The notes under the pieces were generated by a model. The model was given only the letters and a program-made list of their open reading frames with translations, searched no databases and was not told the origin of the DNA. A DNA stretch of 38,960 nucleotides from Helochares maculicollis (lineage: Eukaryota; Arthropoda; Insecta; Coleoptera; Hydrophilidae): positions 1 through 38,960 of the forward strand of contig JAWQRO010000442.1 in NCBI GenBank assembly GCA_033557835.1. Reading direction: 5' to 3'. Position numbers and translations under genes: made by a program. Positions 1 through 9,519 of this stretch are shown piece after piece (positions within the stretch are counted from its first letter, which is position 1; each line of letters starts with the position of its first letter).

Positions 1-192
1 TCATCAATTTTTTCGTCTGTTGTTGAAGTGCTCGTTCACATCTTCTCGGCCTTCTGAGAACATTTTGTACCACCGATAAACGTTGCTTCGGCCCAAGGTA
101 GCTTCTCCGTATGCCACAGTCAACATTCGGAATGCATCCGCGAACTTAATTTCGTTTTTCACACAAATTTTGATACAGGTTCTTTGGTCCAT
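1..192 (-). pseudogene. mariner transposase N-terminus, frameshifted
   Basis: The N-terminal DNA-binding part of a mariner transposase starts at the ATG complementary to 190-192 (MDQRTCIKICVKNEIK...). Residues such as FRMLTVAYGEATLGRSNVY and WYKMFSEGREDV match the same region of the copies at 7525-8575 and 9727-10790. Compared with those copies, about 25-30 bases after GREDVN are missing, which removes the DEERAGRPS stretch and shifts the frame into an early stop. The catalytic domain is outside the window. It is not functional as seen. Confidence 0.85.
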
Positions 193-391
193 TGTTTTTG
201 GATAGGTAAAAATCGAAGACGAGCCAAACACATGTAAGCAAAGCAGCTGTCAACAATTACCTGAACATTCAAAATGGCCGAACTTGTCGGTATAAGTGAG
301 AGACATAAGTACCAACATAACGCCACAAAAAAATTGAAATTCGAATATACGTAACCCGCGAAAATTCGCGATACTTATTGAACACACCTCG
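1..391 (-). mobile_element. mariner copy A, irritans-like, cut by window edge
   Basis: This is the 5' part of a Tc1/mariner element lying on the minus strand. Its terminal inverted repeat ends at 391 and is followed by the TA target duplication at 392-393. The repeat sequence (CGAGGTGTGTTCAATAAGT read inward) and the leader before the ATG closely match the elements at 7471-8748 and 9520-10844, so all three belong to one family. The rest of the element lies beyond position 1. It is one of three copies of this family in the window. Confidence 0.9.
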
Positions 392-392
392 T

Positions 393-619
393 ATAGTCCT
401 TATTTCACATTTATCAATTTAAGAATGTAATTCAACTATTTGTCTGTCTTTATATATAAATACAATCCAGAGGAACGACAATTTTGAATATGAACTTACA
501 TTTTGGCCGAAGAAGAAAAATTATCTACATAAACCAAATTTAAAGGTTAAAATATAACACATTGTGGAATTTTTAAAGCAGGCATCTACAGAAAAGCATC
601 GTTTTTTGGGCATTTAAAA
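393..619. other. AT-rich spacer, nothing recognised
   Basis: About 230 bases between the mariner end and a reverse transcriptase scrap. I see no reading frame, terminal repeat or motif that I can support. Confidence 0.5.
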
Positions 620-1012
620 AAACATTGAGTTAGATTTGCAAGCGCATACATCTTTGCCAAAGTCTTGGTTAGCATGCAAGCTGATCGATATGTTCATTTT
701 CCTTCGTTCATTGTTTATGTCTACGCAATCTTTTATATTTTTAAGAGAATTCTCAGCTTTTTATGTTTCCTATTTCCAAGAGTTTCCTTTTATAAATAAA
801 CCTGTGTTATCAGTGTAGCACAGTATCCTTTCCTGAGTTTGCAAATTAGCCACTTCATTTATAAACATTACAAATAGCAAAGGCCCAGTCACTGTACCCT
901 GCGGTACACAATGTAATGTTTCTTGCGTATTTTTGTAGGAATTTAACTATATCGCTTCTTAGCGATATTGGTCTGTAGTTTCCCATTTCTTTCCTGTGTT
1001 CCGATTAGTATA
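620..1012 (-). pseudogene. non-LTR reverse transcriptase scrap (jockey/CR1-like)
   Basis: Translating the minus strand gives three RT signatures in the right order: GNYRPISL at about 963-990, CVPQGTVTGPLLF at about 866-905, and the catalytic-box region as CYTDNTGLF near 800-820, where most relatives have YADDTAL. The second catalytic aspartate has become asparagine. The sequence between the NYRPISL block and the PQG block is much shorter than in intact RTs, so there is an internal deletion. Several stops follow the box. The match is to the jockey/CR1 side of the non-LTR elements; the exact clade is uncertain. There is no endonuclease part or element end. Confidence 0.7.
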
Positions 1013-1427
1013 TAGAAATCATTGAAAATTTAATGAAAATATTGAACTGCGAATGAAAAATATAGATTATGAAGATATCATTTAAAACTTGAAATGTAAA
1101 TTGAATTAATCGTAATCCATAGTTTTCCGATATGTTAATATGAGTAATATCAAACTACAATTTTTCATTAAAAAATTATACAATTGATAAATAGCATGAC
1201 CAGAAATAAATTGTAACCTAAGCGGACTTTACATCAAAACTGTTACTTTGAATCAAAGTTTCTGATTTAGAATTAAATTATTTGTTAAAATGTTACAATA
1301 TTTTGTGTAAATGTAAAATTGTTATGATTTTTATATCTACTGGCCGACTTAAAAGCATTTTAGAAGATTTAACAAATGTCATTGCTGAACACTTCGATCA
1401 AATCGTAGGTTAACAAGTGCAGTTCGG

Positions 1428-1481
1428 GTCAAAACGGATTCAGGGGCCCCCAAAACGTCAACATCTGGCAAAATTCACGGA
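1428..1481 (+). repeat. fragment of the hairpin-ended dispersed repeat
   Basis: About 54 bases (TCAAAACGGATTCAGGGGC ... CAAAACGTCAACATC ... AAATTCACGG) match the 3' portion of the repeats at 13572-14040 and 14318-14590, which carry the same 'gattcaggagcactcaaaacgt' type of sequence. Only the internal 3' part is present; the hairpin end is missing. Confidence 0.65.
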
Positions 1482-1681
1482 ACCGAAGCTGCGGCCAATT
1501 ACTAGTACTATATAGTTTGTATTTAGAAGCGGTTCTCAGGTGTTTACACGGCTGCCTATAAATAAACTTGATGATTGTAAAATTCATTTTCATTAATATT
1601 TATTAATCGTTTTAATAATCGGCCTTGACATGCGTTTTCAGTGCGATTCGATTTGATTAGTTTTTTGTGATGTTTTTGCAG

Positions 1682-1761
1682 GTCACCTGGAGGCGGCGGA
1701 GTGCACCGGTTTCGCGAGTGAAGTGTTTCCGGTCGTGAGAAAAGCGCGAAAGTGAAAAAAA
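1682..1761 (+). other. 5' untranslated part of host exon
   Basis: The stretch follows a plausible splice acceptor (T-rich tract, then TTTTTGCAG ending at 1681) and runs to the ATG at 1762. It is GC-rich (GGAGGCGGCGGAGTGCACCGG region) against AT-rich surroundings, which fits an exon. The alternative is that it is part of a first exon transcribed from a start further left; the sequence does not decide this. Confidence 0.5.
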
Positions 1762-1966
1762 ATGACTGCGAGTGTCTACAGAAGGATCGGCACAGTCCTG
1801 GCCTTGCTCGGAATCGTCCTTTTAATCGTGGTGATCGTCGTGGTTTGGGACCAAGTCAAACAGGGAGTGTTCAAGGGGCCCCAAAAGAGCCGGCACCGCT
1901 TCAACTACACCCTGGAGGTGACCAGGGAGGAAGAAGCGACGATTCAGGCGGCTTCGGCGACCAAAG
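1762..1966 (+). CDS. first coding exon of an unidentified single-pass membrane protein
   Basis: This exon encodes 68 residues plus one base. The start is MTASVYRRIG, with basic residues before the membrane, then a strongly hydrophobic run of about 20 residues (roughly 10-29, TVLALLGIVLLIVVIVVVW) and then a polar region with K/R, a possible N-glycosylation site (NYT) and an acidic TREEEAT stretch. The pattern of a short tail and an uncleaved signal anchor suggests type II topology. The ATG has an A-rich context (GTGAAAAAAAATGACTG) and is the first in frame. The exon ends at CCAAAG with donor GTAAGG at 1967, leaving intron phase 1; reading past it meets TGA within 20 codons. Codon use is GC-rich, unlike every transposon here. 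I do not recognise the family, and no matching second exon was found in the window. Confidence 0.7.
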
Positions 1967-2028
1967 GTAAGGAATTATGCAAAATATTCACACATCTCTC
2001 TCTTTCTGTAATTACCGAGCGGCCTTGA

Positions 2029-2350
2029 GGCGTCGCTACATCTTCGTTATTGCGGAAAAATCAACTTGTCGTCCGTTGATTACTTATTTATTCAATTAAT
2101 ATTGTTTTTAATCGAAGATGGTTTGAGTGGCGTTCAAGGAAAACGGCGATTTGATTCGATTAAATTGCGAATTTACATGAGCGCATTGCCATTGGTTCGC
2201 TTTGGGGTGCCGCTATTGGGTGAAGCGCCTCGCCCGGGTGGTTGGATGGGAAAGCGCGCGTCGTTCAAACAGCGTGGGCACCGGAGCTTTACGATTCAGG
2301 CGTAAAGGAAAGCGAGTCGCGAATTGCGGGAAATAGGTCGCAGATGTCGC
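2029..2350. other. GC-richer unique island after the host exon
   Basis: This 320-base stretch (for example CGCCTCGCCCGGGTGGTTGG near 2229) has many CpGs and no transposon similarity. Open frames here lack splice signals or motifs, so I do not call a gene. It may be intronic regulatory DNA next to the exon at 1762-1966. Confidence 0.35.
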
Positions 2351-5300
2351 GCGCGCTTCCTCTTCCTTAGTGCCTCTTTGTATATAATAAAGTGTACATA
2401 ATCCATTTAAACAGACAGTAAATGCACTGTTAACACCTTTCTTTAGTGTTTGTTTGATAATAAGTTGCTGCAGCCTCTTTCTCTCTGTCTGCGTTTGTCT
2501 GTTTATGTGTTGATTCAGCTTTTTCTGTTTATTATCAACACAACTTTATTATGTCCGGGTGAATGCATGTGTTCTTAATGTTTTCATTTCGATTGCATAT
2601 CTTTATTTCTCTTGCACTTTCCGTTTAATTTTTACGATGGTAAATATTGATATTCCTAATCGTTTTCCTTTGTTGATCGCTTTCATTCTTGATAGTTCCC
2701 ATTCTTGATGAGTCTTATTCTTGTAGATGCTCATTCATGATGGTTTTTCTTCAAACTGATTGAGACGTGATTCCATGCGTTCATGCATATGTACGCACTT
2801 TATGACTATTCATTTTTATCCACGCATATAAATCAGGCAGCTATTATACGAAAACATACCACATACATTTCTTGGTATGGTCGTGTCTAGGCGTTCGACT
2901 ATTTTTATTTAAATTTAATGCAATGAATTAACGTTACAACTTATCTCTGAATCTAACTTAATGCTTACACAACTGGGTAAAAAATAGTTACGAGACACCC
3001 CTTTAAGAAAAATCTGGAGTGCCTCCATTTAACATTTCCCTATAAATGTATGTGGTGCATAAAATTATTCATGAATATTATTAACGAAACAACAAAAACC
3101 TAAGTGCGATGCAAGAATAAAAACAAAATTTTTAATTTTCATATTCTTAATTCCAAGGCCTACTAAAATTGGAATACAAAAAATTTAATTCATCATTTGA
3201 AGTGATGTATATATCATTAAATAGCGTAGATCCATGAAAATTCTACGTTTAGACAAGAACTAGGAAAGTGTCCTCTTTACTTAAGCTCAATATCTCTAGA
3301 TAGACTGTAATTGTGGGACTGTCAAATTTTGACAGACTAAGGCAAGAAATGTAGACGTAAATTTTCTTCTCTAACGAGTCTGTTGTCACAAAAGTCCTTG
3401 TTTTTCTTTCACAACTTTCCAACGCATGTCAATGGAAGTATTTTTGGAGAATTTGGATTTTTATTTTCTACTAAATATTTCTGAAATTCCATTTCATGCT
3501 GCAGAAAGACATCAATTTGGTCTTATATTAGCAAGCAAGAACATCAGATTAAAAATTCACGATAAAACTTCCTAGCACGAGTTTTAGCCATGAAATGTTG
3601 CTTAACATTACGATTTGGAATGTTTTTTTACATATTATGTTCTCAATCCTTGTCGGTGATTCTAAAAGTGCTATTTTTGAATCAGGTTTAAGTTTTATTA
3701 TTCTCTAAGATTATCTAAGTTTTCAAATTTGTCTTCCTCCTGTGATATTTGAATGCTTAGATTCTGTTCAGGATTCACTTATTTCGTTTTGGATTATTTG
3801 AAAGCTTGCTGTTTTTATTCTGAAAACTTAATATCTTGATTAATTCTTTTCGATATTCTCAAGATTTGTAGCCTAAATTTTGAAAATTTATTTATGCTTC
3901 AAGTAGCTTTGCTTTATTAATGTTCTTTAGATACTATAAGTCAACTCTCTAGTCAATTGTTAGCCTCTGCTGCTTTCCAAAATTCATTTTCTTAATTTTC
4001 TGGAGTTTTCAGATGTTCTTAATGTAATTCTTAGGAATGTTGAGGATTTAAAGTAATTTTTTCCATTGTTTTCTATTTAGTTAACTATTTTTCAGTATCG
4101 TTACTCTCTTGTATCTTAACTAGGTTTTCTTAGCTCATCAATAGTAGCCCCTTTCAACTGTATTTTTTTAAACTTACCATTTCTTCAAATTGGTCCGTTT
4201 TCCATCAGGCTTTAACCATAAGATCTGATTATATACTCATTCTAAATCTTAGCTCAGTTTCTTATGCACTGCCAAGCGCTGCACTTTAAATATTTCTACT
4301 CTTAAATAATTTCATTTTTAACTGTAGTCGCCTATCAAAGGCTTCTTCACTGTTCGATAATACCTATTCTTTAACCCTTTTAATTCTTCGAGCTCTTCGT
4401 TGTTCAATGCTTTTAGCGTCTATTTACATCAAGTTTTTTTAAGCCATTTATATTTCTCAACTGCTATAAATTACAAAATTCTTCACTTTCTCGATATTTG
4501 TAAAAATCAATATTTACAGTTTGTATTAATTGAATATGTCGTATCTCCTTTTCATTATTTGATTTATGTTAAACTAATTACATTCTTTGTTGTTTAGTAT
4601 TTCAGTATTCTAAATTGCGATTCTGCAAAAGCTGCAAAATCTGATTTTCAGTTTTGAAGCTCTTTAAAGCAATTTACATACGAATCTTGTCCAACTTCTT
4701 GTTTTCACTTTCATCCTTCCTTTGTCATCGATCGCGTTCTTTATAAATAGTTTCATTGTTCTACCCACTCTCCCTTTCTAGAATTTCTCATAATTTTGTC
4801 TATCTCTCTCTGTTAGTGTTTTTTCAATTTTTTACTTTTTCGTTTTATGGTATTTATTTGCACGGTTGCTTGCACTATTAGCGGATTTACTTTCTACTCT
4901 TATTTCAATTTTACACTTATTTTACCTTACGCTAATTGAAAGCATCCATTTATAAGAAATGTGTAAGCAAAGTAGTTCATATATGTAAAGTATGGTTAAG
5001 TCATTAAATTATATTGCCTTTATTCACGGTTCTACTGTTTTCAGAATTCACGTGTAGTTAAAAAAATCTGTTGTAAAAAGTGTAAGCTTCAGTTTATAAG
5101 CAATTTAGTGTAAATATTAAGTAAGTGTTGACATATTTTGGGAATCTTTATTATCTTTGGGGTAAACATACTGAAATGTATGTAGGTAAAATACTTCTTC
5201 GGTGCATTTTTAAAATGATACTCCAGAACTTTATTTATCATAATGATCTAGTGTAGGTGTCAGATTTTTTATGAATGTTTTGATTATTCTTCTGTATTTT

Positions 5301-6739
5301 CTCACAAGATAGCAGAGTTTCGTCTATAATTTTAGGTGCAACAATTTTTTATGATTTGTTTTCGTAGCCATAGTGATTGTAGTACAAATTTTCATGACTA
5401 CTGTTCTGTATTCTGAGTATTTTTTATGTTTCATATTCAATATTTTCTTAATAATTCCATTGGCAATTAAGCCTCGGGACTTTATACCGTAACTCTTTCC
5501 ATATTAATAAAAGATATCACGAAATCACCATTTTTTAAAATATTGTTTTAAAATTAATGACTGAGGATATCAAGATTTTCCAAAGCTCAGATATTCTTCA
5601 GAGTTTTCAGAGCGAAAATGTAGTGTTTCTCATAGTTTCTACATTTTGCATGGCTCAGTATTAGCCATCAAATTTTTTACAACATTCATCATTTGTTTTC
5701 TTTGATAGCGATACAAAGTTTCAGCGTTTTGTGTGATTCATTCTAATGAATGAATCAGAATTATAATTGATTATAATTCTAAAACATCTGTACTTTCAAG
5801 ATTATTCATGATTACCATAGGATTATCAACAGGATTTTTAGGAATCTGTATCAAAATGAATCGGCATGATTTTTAGGTTTTTCTTTGAAACACGGTTTTG
5901 TCTTCATTCGTAAGGCCCTAAAATCACGACTTACTTATTAATATTACATTTCAACAGCGTACTTGAAAGTGTTTCAAGTAACGCTATTTTTATTGCAATT
6001 TGTTGCTACGAATTAACATTAAATTAAGTGACGTTAATTAACTGAGTAATTCAACCAAGTTTAAAAATATATCCGCTTAACTAGTACGTTGAGTGGCAGT
6101 TTTTACGCGAAATTGTGTAACCTTATTAAACAATTGACATCTTCATCAGTGCGTGCACTTGTAAATAATATTTCTTTCAGACTAATTCCGCGATAGATGG
6201 CTTCGATTTTTCTTAAATATTGTTAAAAAAGCCTAATAAAAATCTTTAATTGTAATTAAACCTTAACTAATCAATTTTAGAATATTATATACAAAAGCAA
6301 CAAATTCTAATGAAATCATCTTTACATTTTTGTTTTGCAAATCAAAGTTGGCCATCTTTCCAAGGTGTCCGGATGTGATGAACATAGCATAAGAGGTAAA
6401 ATGACCCTAACTTATGTCTACTTTTAATAAAGTTTTTGGTTTTCATCACTATTTTTTTATGTTGACCAAATTTGGAGCACATGTCTTCAAATTCAGTGCA
6501 ATGTTTGCGTATTCAAAACTTGTATACTATGCATTGAAGCCGCCTGTCTTCGACCAGAAGTGTGATAATAATTTTCACCACACCCTGGTAGTTGTCCGTT
6601 TCGTTTGCCTTTTTGTTCATATTACTATCGTGTAACATTATTAATGGGATATAGTCATTACTATTAAATAGCCTTCTGGTGGCACTTTTTACACTTTGAA
6701 CAGCAGGTTTATGTCTTTTCTTCTTTTTCGTATTTATTT
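2351..6739. other. long AT-rich geneless stretch, probably intron
   Basis: About 4.4 kb with no supportable coding region. Between about 3.5 and 5.0 kb the plus strand is markedly T-rich over A. Short open frames here (such as 4400-4597 and 6414-6635) have low-complexity, F/Y/L-rich translations typical of AT-rich noise. The only structured item recognised is the dispersed repeat at 3005-3149. Confidence 0.55.
3005..3149 (+). repeat. unnamed dispersed repeat, partner of 30751-30893
   Basis: The segment beginning AGAAAAATCTGGAGTGCCTC matches, with substitutions and small gaps, the reverse complement of 30751-30893. Shared blocks include ATCTGGAGTG, TATAAATGTATGT, GCATAAAA, CGATGCAA and AAAAACAAA followed by TTTTAA. 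Similarity extends over about 140 bases and fades on both sides. No coding potential or terminal repeat is visible, so the class is unknown. Confidence 0.6.
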
Positions 6740-6743
6740 TGCC

Positions 6744-7468
6744 TCATTCTAACCATTTCTTTGAAGAGCATTTTCTGCCATTTATATGATCTTCCGAGTT
6801 TAATAGTGTTCCAATTTGCTTTGCTCGTTTGCGAACATTAATAAGCTTTTGTGGAATAGGTGATATTTGAGATGCAGTGTAATCTGGAATGTCATTAAAT
6901 GGAAGTTTTTTTGGAGTGCTTAGCTCTGAACCATTAGACACTACCACTGGAATGTTCAAAGTGTTTCTTTGATTTTATGAGATCGATTTCGGGGTTAAAA
7001 TTTGTATTTCTTCTTGGCTCAGTAGAACAACCTAGGATAGAAGCCTTCTTATTATGCAGTGCAGACATAGTATGTAGAATCCCTCGTGCAGTAGACGTAT
7101 TAGAAGAGATATCTGCAGATTCTCGAATTAACGCGTAGTCTGGTAACGCTTCTGGTTTAAAGGGATACACTTCCTTTGCTTTTAAAGCTCCTAATGAATG
7201 TCTTGTTATATGATCTCCTAGACTTTGGTTTAGCCAAACTGGTCATAGACGCGATCTTTTAGTGATTTAACTACCGATCGATCTAATGGTTGAAGATAAT
7301 GACACTTACTTCGGCATTACTATCAAAATAATGTCCTTCTAGCTGGCATACTCCAAAGTTCCACGGAATTGTAGTGAGTTGAGTGGTCGTCTACTAGAAG
7401 CACAATACCTCTAGATTTTCTTGGTACAAAGTATGTTTTTAACCATTCTAAGTATATCTCTGAGGTTC
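6744..7468 (-). pseudogene. pogo/Tigger-like DDE transposase, C-terminal half
   Basis: Minus-strand translation gives, in order, SEIYLEWLKTYFVPRKSRG, then LLVDDHSTHYNSVEL (the DDH box near 7385-7420), then HYLQPLDRSV (the last catalytic aspartate), then KAKEVYPFKPEALPDYAL and an S/T-rich tail ending near 6744. This block order is characteristic of the CENP-B/jerky/pogo branch of DDE transposases. Frameshifts separate the blocks and stops are present. The upstream part of the same protein is at 8751-8880, beyond the inserted mariner at 7471-8748. It was a cut-and-paste transposase; it is now dead. Confidence 0.75.
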
Positions 7469-7470
7469 TA

Positions 7471-8748
7471 CAAGGTGTGTTCAAAAAGTATCGCGAATTT
7501 TGTGTTTTTTGAAAAATTATTTATTTATACATGAATATCTATTTTGTCCCCTTCAAAGTATTCCCCATGAGATATTATACACTTGTGCCAACGTTTTTTC
7601 CCATCTTCGAAGCACTAAAAAAATCATTTTTCTTTATCTTGTTCAGCTCCTCCTTCGATGCCATCTTTATCTCGTCAATATTAGCGTAGCGTCGTCCTTT
7701 CATGGGCCTCTTTGGTTTCGGGAAGAAGAAAAAGACACAGGGGGCCAGATCTGGGGAATATGGTGGCTACGGCATCATTAGTGTGTTGTTTTTGGCCAAA
7801 AAATCGCGCACAAGCAACGATGTGTGAGCAGGGGCGTTATCGTGGTGCAAAAGCCAATTTTTGTTCTTTCACAAATCCGGACGTTTCTGGCGGTTTGCTT
7901 CACACAAATTGCGCATAAGGTAATATTCTTTATTGGCCATTCTACCTTGTGGCAAGAACTCACGATGCACCACGCCCCTGCAATCGAAGAAAACGGTAAG
8001 CAAAACTTTCACAGTCGACCGAACTTAGCGCGTTTTTTTCGATCTTGGTTCGTGCGGCAGCTTCCATTGAGATGATTGAGCTTTGGTTTCCACGTCATAA
8101 CCGTAAACCCACGATTTGTCACCAGTTATGACCCTCTGGAGCAAATTTGGGTCGTCGTGGACAGAGTCCAACAGCTCATTAGCAATTTTCACGCGAAGCT
8201 GTTTTTGGTTGAAATTGAGCAATTTTGGTACTTCTCGGCGACCCGTCTCATGCCCAAATCATTGATAAAAATCGAGTGGCACAAGCCAATCGATATGTCT
8301 AGGTCCTCAGCAACTTCTCTAACGGTGATTCGACGATTAGTCAATACCATTTTCTTCACTTCATCAATTTTTTCGTCTGTTGTTAAAGTGCTCGGGCGTC
8401 CAGCACGCTCTTCATCGTTCACATCTTCTCGGCCTTCTGAGAACATTTTGTACCACCGATAAACGTTGCTTCGGTCCAAGGTAGCTTCTCAGTATGCCAC
8501 AGTCAACATTCGGAATGCATACGCGCACTTAATTTAGTTTTTCACACAAAATTTGAAACAGGTTCTTTGGTCCATTTTTTTTGAATAGGTAAAAATCGAA
8601 GACGAGCCGAAACACGTGCAAGCAAAGCAGCTCTCAACAATTAACAAAACGTTAAAAATGGCCGAGCTTGTCGGTATAAGAGAGAGACATGAGTACCAAC
8701 ATAACCCGCGAAAATTCAAAATTCGGGATACTTATTGAACACACCTCG
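7471..8748 (-). mobile_element. mariner copy B, irritans-like, full length, inside pogo-like gene
   Basis: This 1278-base element has matched ends: CAAGGTGTGTTCAAAAAGT at 7471 and the inverted TTGAACACACCTCG ending at 8748. TA flanks it at 7469-7470 and 8749-8750. It interrupts a pogo-like transposase, since pogo blocks lie on both sides in the same orientation. It is the same family as copies A and C, and lies inverted relative to copy C at 9520-10844. Confidence 0.93.
7525..8575 (-). pseudogene. mariner transposase (copy B), third catalytic Asp lost
   Basis: The frame starts at the ATG complementary to 8573-8575 (MDQRTCFKFCVKN) and homologous sequence runs to the stop at 7525-7527, about 350 codons, which is normal for mariner. 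The paired helix-turn-helix region (ITVREVAEDLDISIG) is followed by a frameshift near 8200-8222, then LLNFNQKQL and RVITGDKSWVYGYDV with the first Asp. The second Asp lies in HHDNAPAHTS near 7830-7850. The third catalytic position is altered: the expected GAC after SPDLAPC is GTC (plus-strand 7734-7736), giving Val. The usual Glu after the first Asp is Lys, and stops occur in frame. Confidence 0.88.
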
Positions 8749-8750
8749 TA

Positions 8751-8938
8751 TATGCTGAGGCATCTCATCTCATTTTTTTTTAATTTTTTCTCTTCATGAT
8801 ACAAGCAGTGGGTAAGAAAGTGCCTTTAGCATTGCAACAGCCTCTAACGGTTATCGTCTCTCTTTTTCAGTCGACGTTAGAGGCTCATACATTGTTCTTT
8901 TGCTTAAGAATGCCTTCAAGAAGTTGACAATAGACATT
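8751..8938 (-). pseudogene. pogo/Tigger-like transposase, middle part
   Basis: Minus translation between about 8871 and 8760 reads KRETITVRGCCNAKGTFLP followed by TACIMKRKN, matching the strand that precedes the DDH box in pogo/jerky transposases. Just upstream, PLTSTEKERR in another frame fits the preceding 'LTS.ER' segment. It continues in the C-terminal half at 6744-7468 once the mariner at 7471-8748 is set aside, although some residues between the two are missing. The N-terminal DNA-binding domain was not found. Confidence 0.65.
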
Positions 8939-8940
8939 TA

Positions 8941-9364
8941 CCAGGTGCGCAAGTTTAAAATGGCGATTTTTTCATGACAAATACGCAATTATTTAAGAAC
9001 AATGGTAAAACATTTCTTATTCACAGTATTGGCTTTCGTTTTTACACATTTTACCCGTCTCACGGGCAATTTATGGATAACATTCCAAAAAAAAGCTCCT
9101 ACTTTCATCGAGCCATTTTTGTACATTCTCGAACATCTTGAATTGTTGCTCAGCCAGTGCGTGTCCCATCGATGAGAAGATGTGGTAATCAGAAGGCGCC
9201 AGGTCTGGTGAATACGGCGGGTGGGGTAGGAATTCCCAACCAAGCGAAGAAATCATTTCTTTGACCACTTTGGCTGAATGTGCAGAAACGTTGTCATGCT
9301 GCAGAATGACTTTGTCGTGTCTGCGAGCCCATTCTGGTTGTTTTTCGATCAATGCGTGGTTTAA
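8941..9364 (-). mobile_element. mauritiana-type mariner, 3' fragment
   Basis: The terminal repeat CCAGGTGCGCAAGTTTAAAA starts at 8941 directly after TA (8939-8940), and resembles the mauritiana-subfamily end typified by Mos1. The coding match is to the C-terminal third of that subfamily. The element stops near 9364, where the homology breaks off, so it is 5'-truncated or internally deleted. The sequence 9365-9517 has no clear match. Confidence 0.75.
8989..9364 (-). pseudogene. mauritiana-type mariner transposase, C-terminal domain
   Basis: The frame reads ALIEKQPEWARRHDKVILQH, then DNVSAHSAKVVKEM, then GWEFLPHPPYSPDLAPSDYH and SMGHALAEQQFK. This gives the second and third catalytic Asp at the D34D spacing and the SMGHALAEQ signature of the mauritiana subfamily. 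A frameshift after WLDESRSFF moves the reading to IHKLPVRRVKCV. The first Asp and DNA-binding half are absent. It is a different lineage from the two flanking irritans-like mariners. Confidence 0.8.
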
Positions 9365-9519
9365 ATTATTATAATTATTAAATTAAAAGTTTTTTGTGAC
9401 GAGACATTTTGATTATAAAGTACTTTTATCTGCAATTAATAATATGCGTAAAAGTGAACCTTCCTGCTTTTATGGAATGCTTCACTCTTCGTGACAACCA
9501 TTTTGATACAAGAAACATA

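Noticed and set aside
1752..1970. Alternative frame across the host exon
   Set aside because: It overlaps the membrane-anchor frame, lacks a hydrophobic segment or motif, and its composition looks like an out-of-frame read of a GC-rich exon.
6414..6635. 73-codon plus-strand frame
   Set aside because: Composition is F/Y/V-rich as expected of AT-rich noise, with no motif or splice context.
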